Below, piece by piece: positions 44,315-52,835 of a stretch of DNA of 64,000 bases (positions are counted from its first letter, which is position 1; each line of letters starts with the position of its first letter). The stretch is taken from positions 62,001 to 126,000 of the forward strand of contig NZ_JDUI01000003.1 in assembly GCF_000771405.1 (NCBI RefSeq), read 5' to 3'. The translations under genes were made by a program, and so were the position numbers. The notes below the pieces were generated by a model. It was not told where the DNA came from and searched no databases. It saw nothing but the letters and a program-made list of their open reading frames with translations. This stretch comes from Bifidobacterium pullorum DSM 20433. GTDB taxonomy: Bacteria; Actinomycetota; Actinomycetes; Actinomycetales; Bifidobacteriaceae.

Positions 44315-45661
44315 TCAGCGCGCCTTACGGCGACGGACGATTCCCGCCAGCCAGGACCATATGCCCGGCTTATGCAGCAGATCCATGCCTTCGGCATCCG
44401 GCTTGACGCTGGTCATGCCGTACACATACGCCTTCTTGGAGTTCGGCTTGCCCACCAGGTCGCCGAATTCCAGCAGCTGCGTGCGCGGCTCATGCGGATG
44501 CCGGATATCGAACTCGAACAGACGGGCGGCACGTTTCTCCGGCACCGGACCATACGAGCCGAACCCGCAGGTCGGCGTGGCCACCAGCATGATGCCGTTA
44601 TGCGCGCCGACGAACCCGTTGCGATGATCATGGCCGACCGCCACGGCGAAGTATCCGCGGGTCTCCTTCAGCAGCGCGAACTCGCCGTAATCATGGTCCG
44701 GGCAGCTGATGCCCTCGCCCAGGTAGCTGCCGGGCTCGGTTTTCGTCTCATCCAGCACGTAGCTGTGTCCATCAAACGCACGGTAGCCTTGAATCGCGTT
44801 CGCCGCGTTCGCGGGAACCTCGCGCAGCAGATCGTAATACTGCGGCATCGCCATATGCTGAAACAGCATCGACTGCTCCCCCAACAGCTCCGGCACCCTG
44901 CGCAGGAACGAGAACCCCTTGCCGGACGGCGCACCGTACCCCCCGGAGCGCGCGTAGTCGCCCGAATCCAGCAACACCAGCCCCAACACCGTATGGGTGT
45001 GGTCCACATCCGACACCGGCAGGGCGAACGTGCCCGGCTCGCACGGGTACACCAACTGGTCAGGCAGACCGGACCCCGGCATCGTACGCGGATGGTCCGC
45101 GCTGGCGGCCGTGGATTCCGGGTTCAGACATCCGGGGAATTCCCGGTAGATCGCATCCAATTCGGCATTGTCCAAGCCGCACTGGAAATCATGGTTGCCG
45201 TAGGTCACCGCCCACGGGATGCCGCGCTCCGCGAGCGGCGCCGTAAACTGGCCGATCATGCCGCGCACCTTCTCGCGCGTACGCTCCAGATCGGCGGCAC
45301 GGCGCTCCGCGGCGCGACGGTCGGCGGACTTGACCGCCGCGAATCCGCCCGACCAGCGGCGCTTACGGAAGGTATCGGCATAGGCCGTGTCATACCCGGC
45401 GACCTGGTTGCCGGTGAAGATCACGACATCGGGCCGCGTGGCGTCCAACGAGGCCTCGATCAGGCGGATCGTGTCGGACGAGACCTTCGGACCGTCCTGG
45501 ATGTCGGCGAACTGCAACACGCGGAATTTACCGGACTCGTGAAACTGCAGCCGGCCCAATCGCGCGGACACGGAGACCGGACGCCCATCGGCGGCATCGG
45601 CCGGGCGGATACGCGGGCGCGAGGACTGCGTGGCTTTCTCACCGTGCTGTTGTTCGCTCAT
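44315..45661 (-). CDS. Calcineurin-like metallophosphoesterase
   Basis: This is a 448-residue cytoplasmic phosphoesterase with a two-metal site. Motifs in order: FADIQDGPKV (Asp; the usual His of DxH is Gln here), FTGNQVAGYD, TYGNHDFQCG (GNHD) and VGHDHRNGF. This pattern is close to a group of predicted phosphodiesterases with Dcr2-like motifs; the substrate is unknown. The ATG at 45661 is chosen because the frame continues upstream into tRNA-Gln. It converges on the IclR-type gene. Confidence 0.88.
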   Translation of the reverse strand: MSEQQHGEKATQSSRPRIRPADAADGRPVSVSARLGRLQFHESGKFRVLQFADIQDGPKVSSDTIRLIEASLDATRPDVVIFTGNQVAGYDTAYADTFRKRRWSGGFAAVKSADRRAAERRAADLERTREKVRGMIGQFTAPLAERGIPWAVTYGNHDFQCGLDNAELDAIYREFPGCLNPESTAASADHPRTMPGSGLPDQLVYPCEPGTFALPVSDVDHTHTVLGLVLLDSGDYARSGGYGAPSGKGFSFLRRVPELLGEQSMLFQHMAMPQYYDLLREVPANAANAIQGYRAFDGHSYVLDETKTEPGSYLGEGISCPDHDYGEFALLKETRGYFAVAVGHDHRNGFVGAHNGIMLVATPTCGFGSYGPVPEKRAARLFEFDIRHPHEPRTQLLEFGDLVGKPNSKKAYVYGMTSVKPDAEGMDLLHKPGIWSWLAGIVRRRKAR

Positions 45662-45722
45662 GCTTACAGGGTAGACCACTCGCACGGCAATGTGCAGTCC
45701 GCCGCGCCTCACGGTGGATAAC

Positions 45723-45747
45723 AAAAAACCCTCGCTACTGCGAGGGT
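45723..45747 (-). terminator. Rho-independent terminator after the tRNA genes
   Basis: On the minus strand ACCCTCGC, a short loop and GCGAGGGT are followed by TTTTTT. It ends the tRNA-Glu/tRNA-Gln transcript. Confidence 0.85.
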
Positions 45748-45750
45748 CCT

Positions 45751-45825
45751 TGGCTGGGGTGCCTGGACTCGAACCAAGAATGGCTGAACCAGAATCAGCT
45801 GTGTTGCCAATTACACCACACCCCA
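45751..45825 (-). tRNA. tRNA-Gln (anticodon CTG)
   Basis: The minus strand folds as a cloverleaf: TGGGGTG pairs with CACCCCA, the anticodon stem GCTGA/TCAGC encloses TTCTGGT, giving anticodon CTG, and the T-loop reads GGTTCGAGTCC. CCA appears to be encoded. It is downstream of tRNA-Glu and gltX. Confidence 0.93.
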
Positions 45826-45863
45826 ATGGGAGGCGACTGCAACTAACAGCTGCGTCGTCTTCG

Positions 45864-45936
45864 TACCCCCAACCGGATTTGAACCGGTGTTGGCGCCGTG
45901 AGAGGGCGTAGTCCTAGACCGCTAGACGATGGGGGC
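45864..45936 (-). tRNA. tRNA-Glu (anticodon CTC)
   Basis: The minus strand has acceptor stem GCCCCCA/TGGGGGT, D-arm TCTAGCGGTCTAGGA, anticodon loop with CTC and T-loop GGTTCAAATCC. CCA is not encoded. It lies between gltX and tRNA-Gln on the same strand. Confidence 0.94.
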
Positions 45937-46125
45937 TCTGTTCTGTTTTCTTGCTGCTCGCTGAGCGGCAACAGATGTTTAATATACAGAGGTTTCCGCA
46001 CCTGCGCAACTTACGGCGTGTCGCCTTATTTTCCAACGATTTGCACCAATCCTTCGAGACAGTGCCCGCAACCTTCTGACAACACGCCGCCGGACGTGAT
46101 GGTGGGGCGCACCAACCAACCATCC

Positions 46126-46165
46126 AGTCACCTTTTGCTTGACAATCGACAAGCAAAAGGTGACT
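46126..46165. repeat. 40-bp perfect palindrome
   Basis: AGTCACCTTTTGCTTG and CAAGCAAAAGGTGACT are perfect 16-nt inverted arms around ACAATCGA. The arms resemble the elements at 11830-11966. No gene is seen in the 45937-46278 gap besides this and the gltX terminator. Confidence 0.85.
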
Positions 46166-46230
46166 ACCGGAACGCAGCGTCTCCGCAGGACGTGCCACGA
46201 GCAGACACCGCAGCGGAACCACGGATACAG

Positions 46231-46268
46231 AAAAACCCGCCGCAGCCGGACTATGCCGGAGCGGCGGG
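46231..46268 (-). terminator. Rho-independent terminator of gltX
   Basis: On the minus strand CCCGCCGC and GCGGCGGG enclose an inner TCCGG stem and are followed by TTTTT. It lies directly beyond the gltX stop. Confidence 0.85.
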
Positions 46269-46278
46269 CGCGCGTCAA

Positions 46279-47826
46279 TCACAGGTGGGCGCGCAGGCCC
46301 TCCAGACGGGCGATGGACACGGCCTTGCCGACGATCTCCATCGACTCGAACAGCGGCGGGGACACGCGACGGCCGGACATCGCCACGCGCACCGGGCCGT
46401 ACGCCAGACGCGGCTTGTAGCCGCCCTCCTCCACCAGCGCCTTGTCGAGCAGCTCATGCAGCGGCTCGGCCTTCCAATCGGCCTCATCCACGCCGCGCAG
46501 CGCCTCGATCGCCTTGTCGAGCACGTCGCCGGCGGAATCCTTCAGCTGCTTGCGGGCGTCCGCATCCGGCTCGATGTACCCCTCGGTCGACAGCAGCGAA
46601 CCGGCCATGCCGGACACCTCACCCAGCAGGCGCACGCGCGGCTGGACCAGCGGGGCGGCGGCGGTCAGCACCTCGCGCTCACGGTCGGTCAGCGCATCCC
46701 ATGCATCGGCCGAAACCACGCCGTCGCGGTGCAGGTACGGCACGGAGCGGCGCAGGAAATCATCGGCGTCGAGCATGCGGATGTGCTCCGCGTTGATCGA
46801 GATCGCCTTATCCAGGTCGAAGTGGGCGGGATTGGCCTTCACGTCGCGCACGTCGAACTTCTCGATCATCTCCTGCATCGAGAACACGTCGCGGTCCGGA
46901 GCGATGGACCAGCCCAGAAGCGCCAGATAGTTGAGCAGACCCTCGGGGATGAAGCCGTTCTCGCGGTGCAGGAACAGGTTCGACTCCGGGTCGCGCTTGG
47001 AGAGCTTCTTCTTGCCCTCGCCCATCACGTACGGCATGTGGCCGAACACCGGCATCTCCTTGGCCACACCCAGCTCCATCAGGTACCGGTAGAGCACGAT
47101 CTGGCGCGGGGTGGAGCTCAGCAGGTCCTCACCGCGCAGCACCACGTTCACGTCCATCATCGCGTCATCGACCGGGTTGGTCAGCGTGTACAGCGGGTCG
47201 CCGTTCGGGCGGACGATCACGTAATCCGGCACCGAACCGGCCTTGAACTCGATGCGGCCGCGGATCAGGTCGTCGAACACGATGTCCTCATCGGGCATGC
47301 GGATGCGCAGCGCGGGCTGGCGGCCCTCCGCGCGGAACGCGGCCTTCTGCTCCTCGCTCAGGTCGCGATCGAAGCCGTCATAGCCGAACTCGGCCGGACG
47401 GCCGGCGGCGATATTGCGCTCCTTAATCTCGTCCGGCGTCGAGTACGACTCGTAGGCGTACCCGGCCTCGAGCAGGCGTGCGGCCACGTCCTTGTAGATG
47501 GCGGAACGCTCGGACTGGCGGTACGGGCCGTGCGGGCCGCCGACCTCCACGCCCTCGTCCCAGTCCAGGCCGAGCCAGCGCAGCGCGTCGAGGATCTGGT
47601 TGTAGCTCTCCTCGGAGTCGCGGGCGGCATCGGTGTCCTCGATGCGGAACACGAAGGTGCCGCCGGTGTGGCGGGCCTCCGCCCAGTTGAACAGGGCGGT
47701 GCGGACCATGCCCACATGCGGGGTGCCGGTCGGAGAGGGGCAGAACCGCACACGGACGTTCTCGGGCAGTTCGGGCTTGTCGTCGCGCTTGTCGACGGTC
47801 GGTTCAGTGGTTGCAGCTTCAGTCAT
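46279..47826 (-). CDS. gltX: Glutamyl-tRNA synthetase
   Basis: GluRS charges tRNA-Glu (and in many bacteria lacking GlnRS also tRNA-Gln). The 515-residue protein has [19 protein letters not shown] (the HIGH motif as HVGM), [11 protein letters not shown] and KKLSKRD (KMSKS as LSKR). A roughly 20-residue N-terminal tail precedes the conserved part. Start: ATG ([10 protein letters not shown]) with AGGGGCT upstream. tRNA-Glu and tRNA-Gln follow within 500 bases, the substrates of a nondiscriminating GluRS. Discrimination cannot be read from the sequence by eye. Confidence 0.97.
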   Translation of the reverse strand: MTEAATTEPTVDKRDDKPELPENVRVRFCPSPTGTPHVGMVRTALFNWAEARHTGGTFVFRIEDTDAARDSEESYNQILDALRWLGLDWDEGVEVGGPHGPYRQSERSAIYKDVAARLLEAGYAYESYSTPDEIKERNIAAGRPAEFGYDGFDRDLSEEQKAAFRAEGRQPALRIRMPDEDIVFDDLIRGRIEFKAGSVPDYVIVRPNGDPLYTLTNPVDDAMMDVNVVLRGEDLLSSTPRQIVLYRYLMELGVAKEMPVFGHMPYVMGEGKKKLSKRDPESNLFLHRENGFIPEGLLNYLALLGWSIAPDRDVFSMQEMIEKFDVRDVKANPAHFDLDKAISINAEHIRMLDADDFLRRSVPYLHRDGVVSADAWDALTDREREVLTAAAPLVQPRVRLLGEVSGMAGSLLSTEGYIEPDADARKQLKDSAGDVLDKAIEALRGVDEADWKAEPLHELLDKALVEEGGYKPRLAYGPVRVAMSGRRVSPPLFESMEIVGKAVSIARLEGLRAHL

Positions 47827-47913
47827 AGCCCCTATTGTGCCGCGCGTGCGGGACGCGGGGCGTCCGCCGCCTTCATGTGTTGCGGCCGTGGCCGGCAAGG
47901 GGGTTCACTCCAT

Positions 47914-48106
47914 TAGTCAACAGTTGAAAAAGTGGCGAAAACCGAGCCGGCTCCGCACACCAATCAACAGTTGAGAACATGGCCCAGTAGAAAAGATGGC
48001 GGAAAAGGCCCATCCCGCGCACAGTATCCAACAGTTGAAACTCGACACTGTAGAAAACCTGGCGGAAAACGGGCCGGCCCCGCACACCAGTCAACAGTTG
48101 AGAAGG
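47914..48106. repeat. Four-copy array of the CAACAGTTGAA repeat family (diverged)
   Basis: Four CAACAGTTGA cores occur 47-65 bp apart, with AAAA(G/C)(A/C)TGGCGGAAAA between them and GCGCACA or CCGCACACCA instead of GCGCGTAAG. This is the most diverged array in the window. It fills much of the gap between gltX and thiY. The following 48107-48367 stretch has no gene and no recognised riboswitch. Confidence 0.85.
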
Positions 48107-48367
48107 TGGCTCCGCCGGACAGGCCGGAAATCCTTAGGGCGGATATACTGGGAGGGTTCGCGCGGTTGGTGGCAGCAACCGTGCCACACATCGACAATTC
48201 ACGCACCTTTGGTGGTGATCTGCGTCCGACGCCCGGCCTGTGCCGCGTCCGACGGCAGGAACCATGGCAGGTGCCGGTTCGATGCGACGCGCGGGCTCCT
48301 CACCTTCCCGCCTCCATCGCCTCGGGCCGTAGGTATCGCGTAACCGCGCGGAAGGCAAGGTGATGAC

Positions 48368-49651
48368 ATGAGGTTGAGGACGACAACAACACGGGACACC
48401 ATGCGAACGGAAGCCTTAAGGCAACCGTCCGCTACACGCCAGCCGGCAACCACAGCCCAGTCCGCTACACGCCAGCCGGCAACCACAGCCCAGTCCGATA
48501 CACGCCAGCCGGCAACCACAAGACGATCGTCATTCACACAAGCGACGCTGCGTGCCGTGCGTCGTCATTTCTTGGGTTCCTGGGTGAAGCGATTGTCCGC
48601 CACACATGCGCTGCGGCGCGCTGCGGCGCTGCTTTCGGGGCTCGCGCTGGTCATGGGGGCGGGGGCCTGTTCGGCTGGAACCACGGCGACCAATGGGGGT
48701 TCGGACGCCTACGCGGAGATCTCGTTCATGCTGGATTGGACGCCGAACACCAACCATATCGGCCTGTATGTGGCGCAGGAGCTCGGCTATTTCAAGGATG
48801 CGGGCGTGGACGTGACCATCCTGCCGACAGCGCAGGCCGGGGCGGAAACCTCGGTGGAGAACGGCGTGGCGAACGTGGGGTTTACCACGTTGAGCAACGT
48901 GGCCGCATTCAACGCGCAGGGTGCGGACCTGAAGATGGTGTTCGACCTGACGCAGCAGCCGGTGGCTCGCTGGTGCTCGCTCGCCTCGCGCGCCGACATC
49001 TCCACGCCGAAGGATTTCGATGGCAAGACCTTCGTGAGCTTCGGCTCGGCCGAGCAGACCGCCGTGCTGCGGCAGATGATCCGCACCGCCGGCGGTTCGG
49101 GCGAGTTCGAGACCGCCACGGCCGGCACGAACACGTTCCAGGCGCTGACCAACGGCCAGGGCGATTTCGGCGGGTTCTACGTGACGTGGGAGAACGTGGA
49201 AAGCGAGCTGAACGGACCTGCGCTGCAGTGCTTCGTGGCGTCCGATTGGGGCGTGCCGGGCAATCCGGACCAGCTCGGGTTCGCCGTGAACGATTCCTGG
49301 CTTCAGGATGCCGGCCACGCCGACGCGCTGGAACGGTTCCTCGGCGCGGCACGTCGTGGTTACGACTACGCCTTGACGCACCCGGATGAGGCGTCGGACA
49401 TCCTGGTCGAGCAGGCCGGCGAGGCGCAGCTCGATCCGGAACTCGTCCGCGCTTCGATGCGGGAGATCGTGGACGGCGGCTATTGGACCGTCGATGACCC
49501 GGACTCCGTGCCGGGCACCGTGGATCTCGACGCCGCGCAGGACTACATCGACTTCCTCTACGAGAACGGCACCTACACGGATGCCGACGGCTCGCCGCTG
49601 CCGGCCGCCCCTCAGGCCGCCGACCTGGCCACCAACGAGTATCTGGGCTGA
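48368..49651 (+). CDS. thiY: Thiamine-precursor (HMP) ABC transporter substrate-binding lipoprotein, ThiY/NMT1-THI5 family
   Basis: This 427-residue protein has the THI5/NMT1 fold that binds formyl-aminopyrimidine or HMP: SFMLDWTPNTNHIGLYVAQE and YFKDAGVDVTILPTAQAGAE are the family opening, and GDFGGFYVTWENVE follows. The signal sequence (ALRRAAALLSGLALVMGAG) ends at a cysteine at about residue 95 with an imperfect lipobox. Before it lies an unusual N-terminal part with three 11-residue TRQPATTAQS-type repeats encoded by 33-bp DNA repeats, so the true start may be a later GTG. AAGGTG precedes the ATG used here. The permease follows, but no ATPase is nearby. Confidence 0.85.
   Translation: MRLRTTTTRDTMRTEALRQPSATRQPATTAQSATRQPATTAQSDTRQPATTRRSSFTQATLRAVRRHFLGSWVKRLSATHALRRAAALLSGLALVMGAGACSAGTTATNGGSDAYAEISFMLDWTPNTNHIGLYVAQELGYFKDAGVDVTILPTAQAGAETSVENGVANVGFTTLSNVAAFNAQGADLKMVFDLTQQPVARWCSLASRADISTPKDFDGKTFVSFGSAEQTAVLRQMIRTAGGSGEFETATAGTNTFQALTNGQGDFGGFYVTWENVESELNGPALQCFVASDWGVPGNPDQLGFAVNDSWLQDAGHADALERFLGAARRGYDYALTHPDEASDILVEQAGEAQLDPELVRASMREIVDGGYWTVDDPDSVPGTVDLDAAQDYIDFLYENGTYTDADGSPLPAAPQAADLATNEYLG
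48427..48522 (+). repeat. 33-bp tandem repeat at the start of thiY
   Basis: GTCCGCTACACGCCAGCCGG is the opening of a 33-bp unit repeated about 2.9 times in tandem (48427, 48460, 48493). It encodes 11-residue repeats in the predicted N-terminal extension. It may instead be non-coding leader DNA if thiY starts further downstream. Confidence 0.9.
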
Positions 49652-49675
49652 TTGCCCTGCACTCACGGCCGGCCG

Positions 49676-49856
49676 CGAGGCCCTTTTGACGCATAAACAG
49701 CAAGCCCGTGCAACAAAAGGGCCTCAAAGCCTCCCCCAAAAAGGCTCATTTGATGCAGGATCACCACACAGCTGCAACACAAGGGCTCCAAACACCTCGG
49801 CAAACAACACATTTGCGGCAGCGGTACCGTGAACCTGCAACACAAGGCACATAATC
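49676..49856. repeat. Three-unit repeat of the CTGCAACAAAAGGGC family
   Basis: Three units of about 60-66 bp carry ATTTG(A/C)(C/T)GCA and (G/C)TGCAACA(C/A)AAGG words. Relatives lie at 26440-26600. It separates thiY from thiX, which are otherwise adjacent. Confidence 0.75.
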
Positions 49857-49868
49857 AGGAGACACAAC

Positions 49869-50660
49869 ATGCATGAGCATCGCACCGAACCATGGTGGGC
49901 CAAGACACTGCCCCCCGTGCTGACCGTCGGCGGGTTGCTGGCGGTATGGGAGCTGTGCGTGCGCGTCGGCGGCGTCTCCGAGCGCACGCTGGCCGCCCCC
50001 AGCCAGATCGCCGCCTCGATGGTCCGCACCTGGCCCGACCTGATGGATGCCGCCGCAGTGACCACGCTGGAGGCGGTCGTCGGATTCCTGATCGCCGTGG
50101 CGGCGGGCGTGCTGATCGGCATCGGGCTGTATCTGTCGAAGATGTTGAACCGCGCGGTCAGCCCATTGCTGGTGGCTGCACAGACCATTCCGCTGATCAC
50201 AATCGCCCCGTTGTTCGTCATCTGGTTCGGGTTCGAACCGTTCGGCAAGATCGTGCTCGTGGCCGTGCTGGGCGTGTTCCCGATCGCCGTGCAGACCACG
50301 CGCGGGCTCGACGCCGTGCCGCGGTTCTACGAGGATGTGGCACTGACCTGCGGCGCCACCCGCGCCTGGACGCTCTGGCATGTCAAGCTGCGCGTGGCCG
50401 CACGCCAGATCTTCGGCGGCATCCGCATCTCCGCCGCCTATGTGTTCGGCACGGCCGTGACCGCCGAATACCTCGGCGCCGTCAACGGTCTGGGCATCTG
50501 GCTGCAGGCCGCGTTCAACTCGTTTCGCACGCCGCTGATCTTCTCCGCCGCCGTGGTGGTGGTGGCTGAGACCGCGATTCTGCTGGGGCTGGTGGCCCTG
50601 ACCGAACGACTGCTGCTGGGCGTGGATGATACGACGAGCCTCGTCGACGAAGGACACTGA
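49869..50660 (+). CDS. thiX: ABC transporter permease, ThiX-like
   Basis: This 263-residue integral membrane protein has six hydrophobic segments. LTCGATRAWTLWHVKLR is the EAA loop that contacts the ATPase, and IPLITIAPLFVIWFGFEP is typical of the SsuC/ThiX permease family. It probably works with the ThiY protein encoded upstream. The coupling ATPase is not in this neighbourhood; one from elsewhere must be shared, or the system is incomplete. AGGAGACAC precedes the ATG. The repeat stretch before it shows no promoter. Confidence 0.88.
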   Translation: MHEHRTEPWWAKTLPPVLTVGGLLAVWELCVRVGGVSERTLAAPSQIAASMVRTWPDLMDAAAVTTLEAVVGFLIAVAAGVLIGIGLYLSKMLNRAVSPLLVAAQTIPLITIAPLFVIWFGFEPFGKIVLVAVLGVFPIAVQTTRGLDAVPRFYEDVALTCGATRAWTLWHVKLRVAARQIFGGIRISAAYVFGTAVTAEYLGAVNGLGIWLQAAFNSFRTPLIFSAAVVVVAETAILLGLVALTERLLLGVDDTTSLVDEGH

Positions 50661-50668
50661 CCCGTCTC

Positions 50669-50804
50669 CACTCAGTAGGGGGATTATCCATTCAGTTGGA
50701 AACTTTTCCGGGCGGCCCCGCCCGAGGGAGTCCGAAAAGCCGGCATTTCGACGCAGGAATCCCCCACTGGTTCCCAACTGAGCGGATAATCCCCCTACTG
50801 AGTG
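50669..50804. repeat. Long palindromic element after thiX
   Basis: Arms of 31 nt (50669-50699 and 50774-50804) match as inverted repeats with two mismatches; the left arm begins CACTCAGTAGGGGGATTATC. The interior folds again as CGGGC...GCCCG. It may terminate thiX transcription. Confidence 0.85.
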
Positions 50805-50877
50805 AGCGGAACGCCCCCGAACACCCCGAAATCTGAGAGAATGGTGGTGGAAAGCGTCTGCCAATGAAAGGGGAACC

Positions 50878-52125
50878 ATGACCGATCCCAACCAGTTCGG
50901 AGCCACGCCCGAAAACAATCAGCAAAACCCGCAACCGGAACAGCCCACCCAGCCTATACCGTCACCCACCACGGAATTCCCGAACTCTTACACCGCCAGT
51001 GCGGATACGCCGACCACACCGATTCACGCGCAGCCGGATGCAACACAGACCCCGGCTTATACGCCAGCGCCGGAATACGGGGCCTATGCCACACCGACCT
51101 CGTCTGCGCAGCAGTCCGCGCCGACTCCCGAATACGGGCAGTACGCCCAGCAGACTCCCCAGCAGGCCACCCCGCAGTACGGCCAGTATGCCGGCACGAC
51201 CAATGCGGCGACCGGCCAACAGCCCGCCCACCCCTATGACGGCGGCCAGGCCGGCGCCCCATACGTCCAGCAGCAAGGCGCGCCTTACGCCGGACAGCCA
51301 CCGACCGGCAACCCCTACGCCCAGCCGCAGGGAGCTCCGTACGCCAACCCGTATCAGGGCCAGTACGCCAACCCGTACGGTCAGGCGCCGCAGTACGGCG
51401 CCCCGCTGCCCCAAGGCGTTCCCGGATACATGCCGGGCGACGCCTCGATCGGCATGGTGCCGCTCGACCAGCCCGATTACCGCTGCACATTCGGCAATGC
51501 GGTCAAGCGCTTCTTCAAGAAGTACACCGTGTTCTCCGGCCGCGCCTCGCACCGCGAGTTCTGGTGGGTCATCCTGTTCTTCGTCCTGTGCAATATCGCC
51601 ATCGGCTTCGTCGGCGGCATGTTCATGCTTGTTTCCGCGGCCATCCCCACCGTGCTGAGCGTGCTGTGGACGCTGGCGACCATCGTGCCGTATCTGGCCG
51701 TGGCCGTACGCCGTCTGCACGACTCGAACAAGTCCGGCTGGTGGGTGCTGTTGCCCGGCATCCCCTACGTGATTTCCGAGATCATCAACTACACGGTCCT
51801 TGTCCCCGCCACCGACCAGCTCACCAACACGATGATGGATGTGGCCTCCGGACTCGACGAGGATGTGGCCACCCAGATGTTCGTCAACCAGTTGGGAGCG
51901 ATGGCCGGCCCGTCCGTGTTCGGTTCGCTTTGCGGCCTGATTTTCCTGGTCTCCGGCCTGGTGCTCATGTGCGCCGCCCCGAAGCCGGAAGGTGCACGCT
52001 TCGATGCCCCGCACGCCGATTCCGCGAATCCGCAGATGCAAGGCCCCGGCTACAACGCCGGCGCCCAGTCGGGAAGCAACCCGTACGCCACAGGCGGCAA
52101 CCCCTTCGCGCCGCAGAACCAATAG
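50878..52125 (+). CDS. DUF805 membrane protein with long Q/P-rich N-terminus
   Basis: This is a 415-residue protein. Its first 190 residues are low complexity, rich in Q, P, A, Y and G (for example QYANPYGQAPQYG). The DUF805 domain follows: FSGRASHREFWWVILFFVLC is the characteristic opening, then VAVRRLHDSNKSGWW. Several hydrophobic helices lie between residues 220 and 370. The function of DUF805 proteins is not known. AAAGGGG precedes the ATG at slightly long spacing. A second, shorter DUF805 gene follows in the same direction. Confidence 0.85.
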   Translation: MTDPNQFGATPENNQQNPQPEQPTQPIPSPTTEFPNSYTASADTPTTPIHAQPDATQTPAYTPAPEYGAYATPTSSAQQSAPTPEYGQYAQQTPQQATPQYGQYAGTTNAATGQQPAHPYDGGQAGAPYVQQQGAPYAGQPPTGNPYAQPQGAPYANPYQGQYANPYGQAPQYGAPLPQGVPGYMPGDASIGMVPLDQPDYRCTFGNAVKRFFKKYTVFSGRASHREFWWVILFFVLCNIAIGFVGGMFMLVSAAIPTVLSVLWTLATIVPYLAVAVRRLHDSNKSGWWVLLPGIPYVISEIINYTVLVPATDQLTNTMMDVASGLDEDVATQMFVNQLGAMAGPSVFGSLCGLIFLVSGLVLMCAAPKPEGARFDAPHADSANPQMQGPGYNAGAQSGSNPYATGGNPFAPQNQ

Positions 52126-52155
52126 CCGGCAACCAACGACTAGCGGAGGCCACTC

Positions 52156-52818
52156 ATGCGCGACCAGTATCAGGTGCCGTTCGACGATCCGTCCGACAAC
52201 GATCGACCCTCGTGTGAATCCCGACACGACGCCGACGCCGGTTCGTATGGGGCCGAGACGCCGGACCGGGGCAATACCGCCATTGCCCCGGTCTCCGGAC
52301 GGCCGGCCGCTGCCACATATCCCCTCGACCTCCCGTATCCCGGCTGTCCGCCGATCCAGGCCGTCGAGCGGTTCTTCCGCAACTACGCCACGTTCTCCGG
52401 GCGTGCCTCACGCAGCGAGTTCTGGTGGCCCACGCTGATGATGGGCATCGCCGAAACCGTTTTGGGAGCGCTCACCGCGGCGTCCGATATCGGCATAGTC
52501 GGCACCGTGCAGGGCATTCTGTCCTTCGCGCTGCTGGTTCCCTCGCTGGCGGTCAGCGTGCGCCGATTGCATGACATCAATCTCAATGGGACATGGCTGA
52601 TCCCGTTTGCGGGATTGACCGTGCTGGGTTCGGCCCTATCCGTCATGGGTGCGATGGCGGCGGTATTCGTGCTGTTCCTTGTGCCGGACATTGTGGAGCA
52701 AGGGGTCAATCTCATCCTGCTGGGGTCGATCATCGCCACCGTCGCCGGCGTCGCCTACGCCGTCTGCATGGCCTGGCCCAGCAACCCAGCCGGTGCCCGC
52801 TTCGACAAACGCCGCTGA
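52156..52818 (+). CDS. DUF805 membrane protein
   Basis: This 220-residue protein is a smaller paralogue of the preceding gene: FSGRASRSEFWWPTLMMG and SVRRLHDINLNGTW are the family blocks. The N-terminal 75 residues are polar and unstructured, without the Q/P/Y repeats of the larger neighbour. About four hydrophobic segments follow. Only 30 bases separate it from the first DUF805 gene, so they are probably one operon and perhaps partners. Function unknown. Confidence 0.85.
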   Translation: MRDQYQVPFDDPSDNDRPSCESRHDADAGSYGAETPDRGNTAIAPVSGRPAAATYPLDLPYPGCPPIQAVERFFRNYATFSGRASRSEFWWPTLMMGIAETVLGALTAASDIGIVGTVQGILSFALLVPSLAVSVRRLHDINLNGTWLIPFAGLTVLGSALSVMGAMAAVFVLFLVPDIVEQGVNLILLGSIIATVAGVAYAVCMAWPSNPAGARFDKRR

Positions 52819-52835
52819 CGCGGCAGGCCCATCGC

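Noticed and set aside
48107..48367. TPP riboswitch upstream of thiY
   Set aside because: The conserved CTGAGA and ACCTGA-type blocks and the matching helix pattern could not be found by eye.
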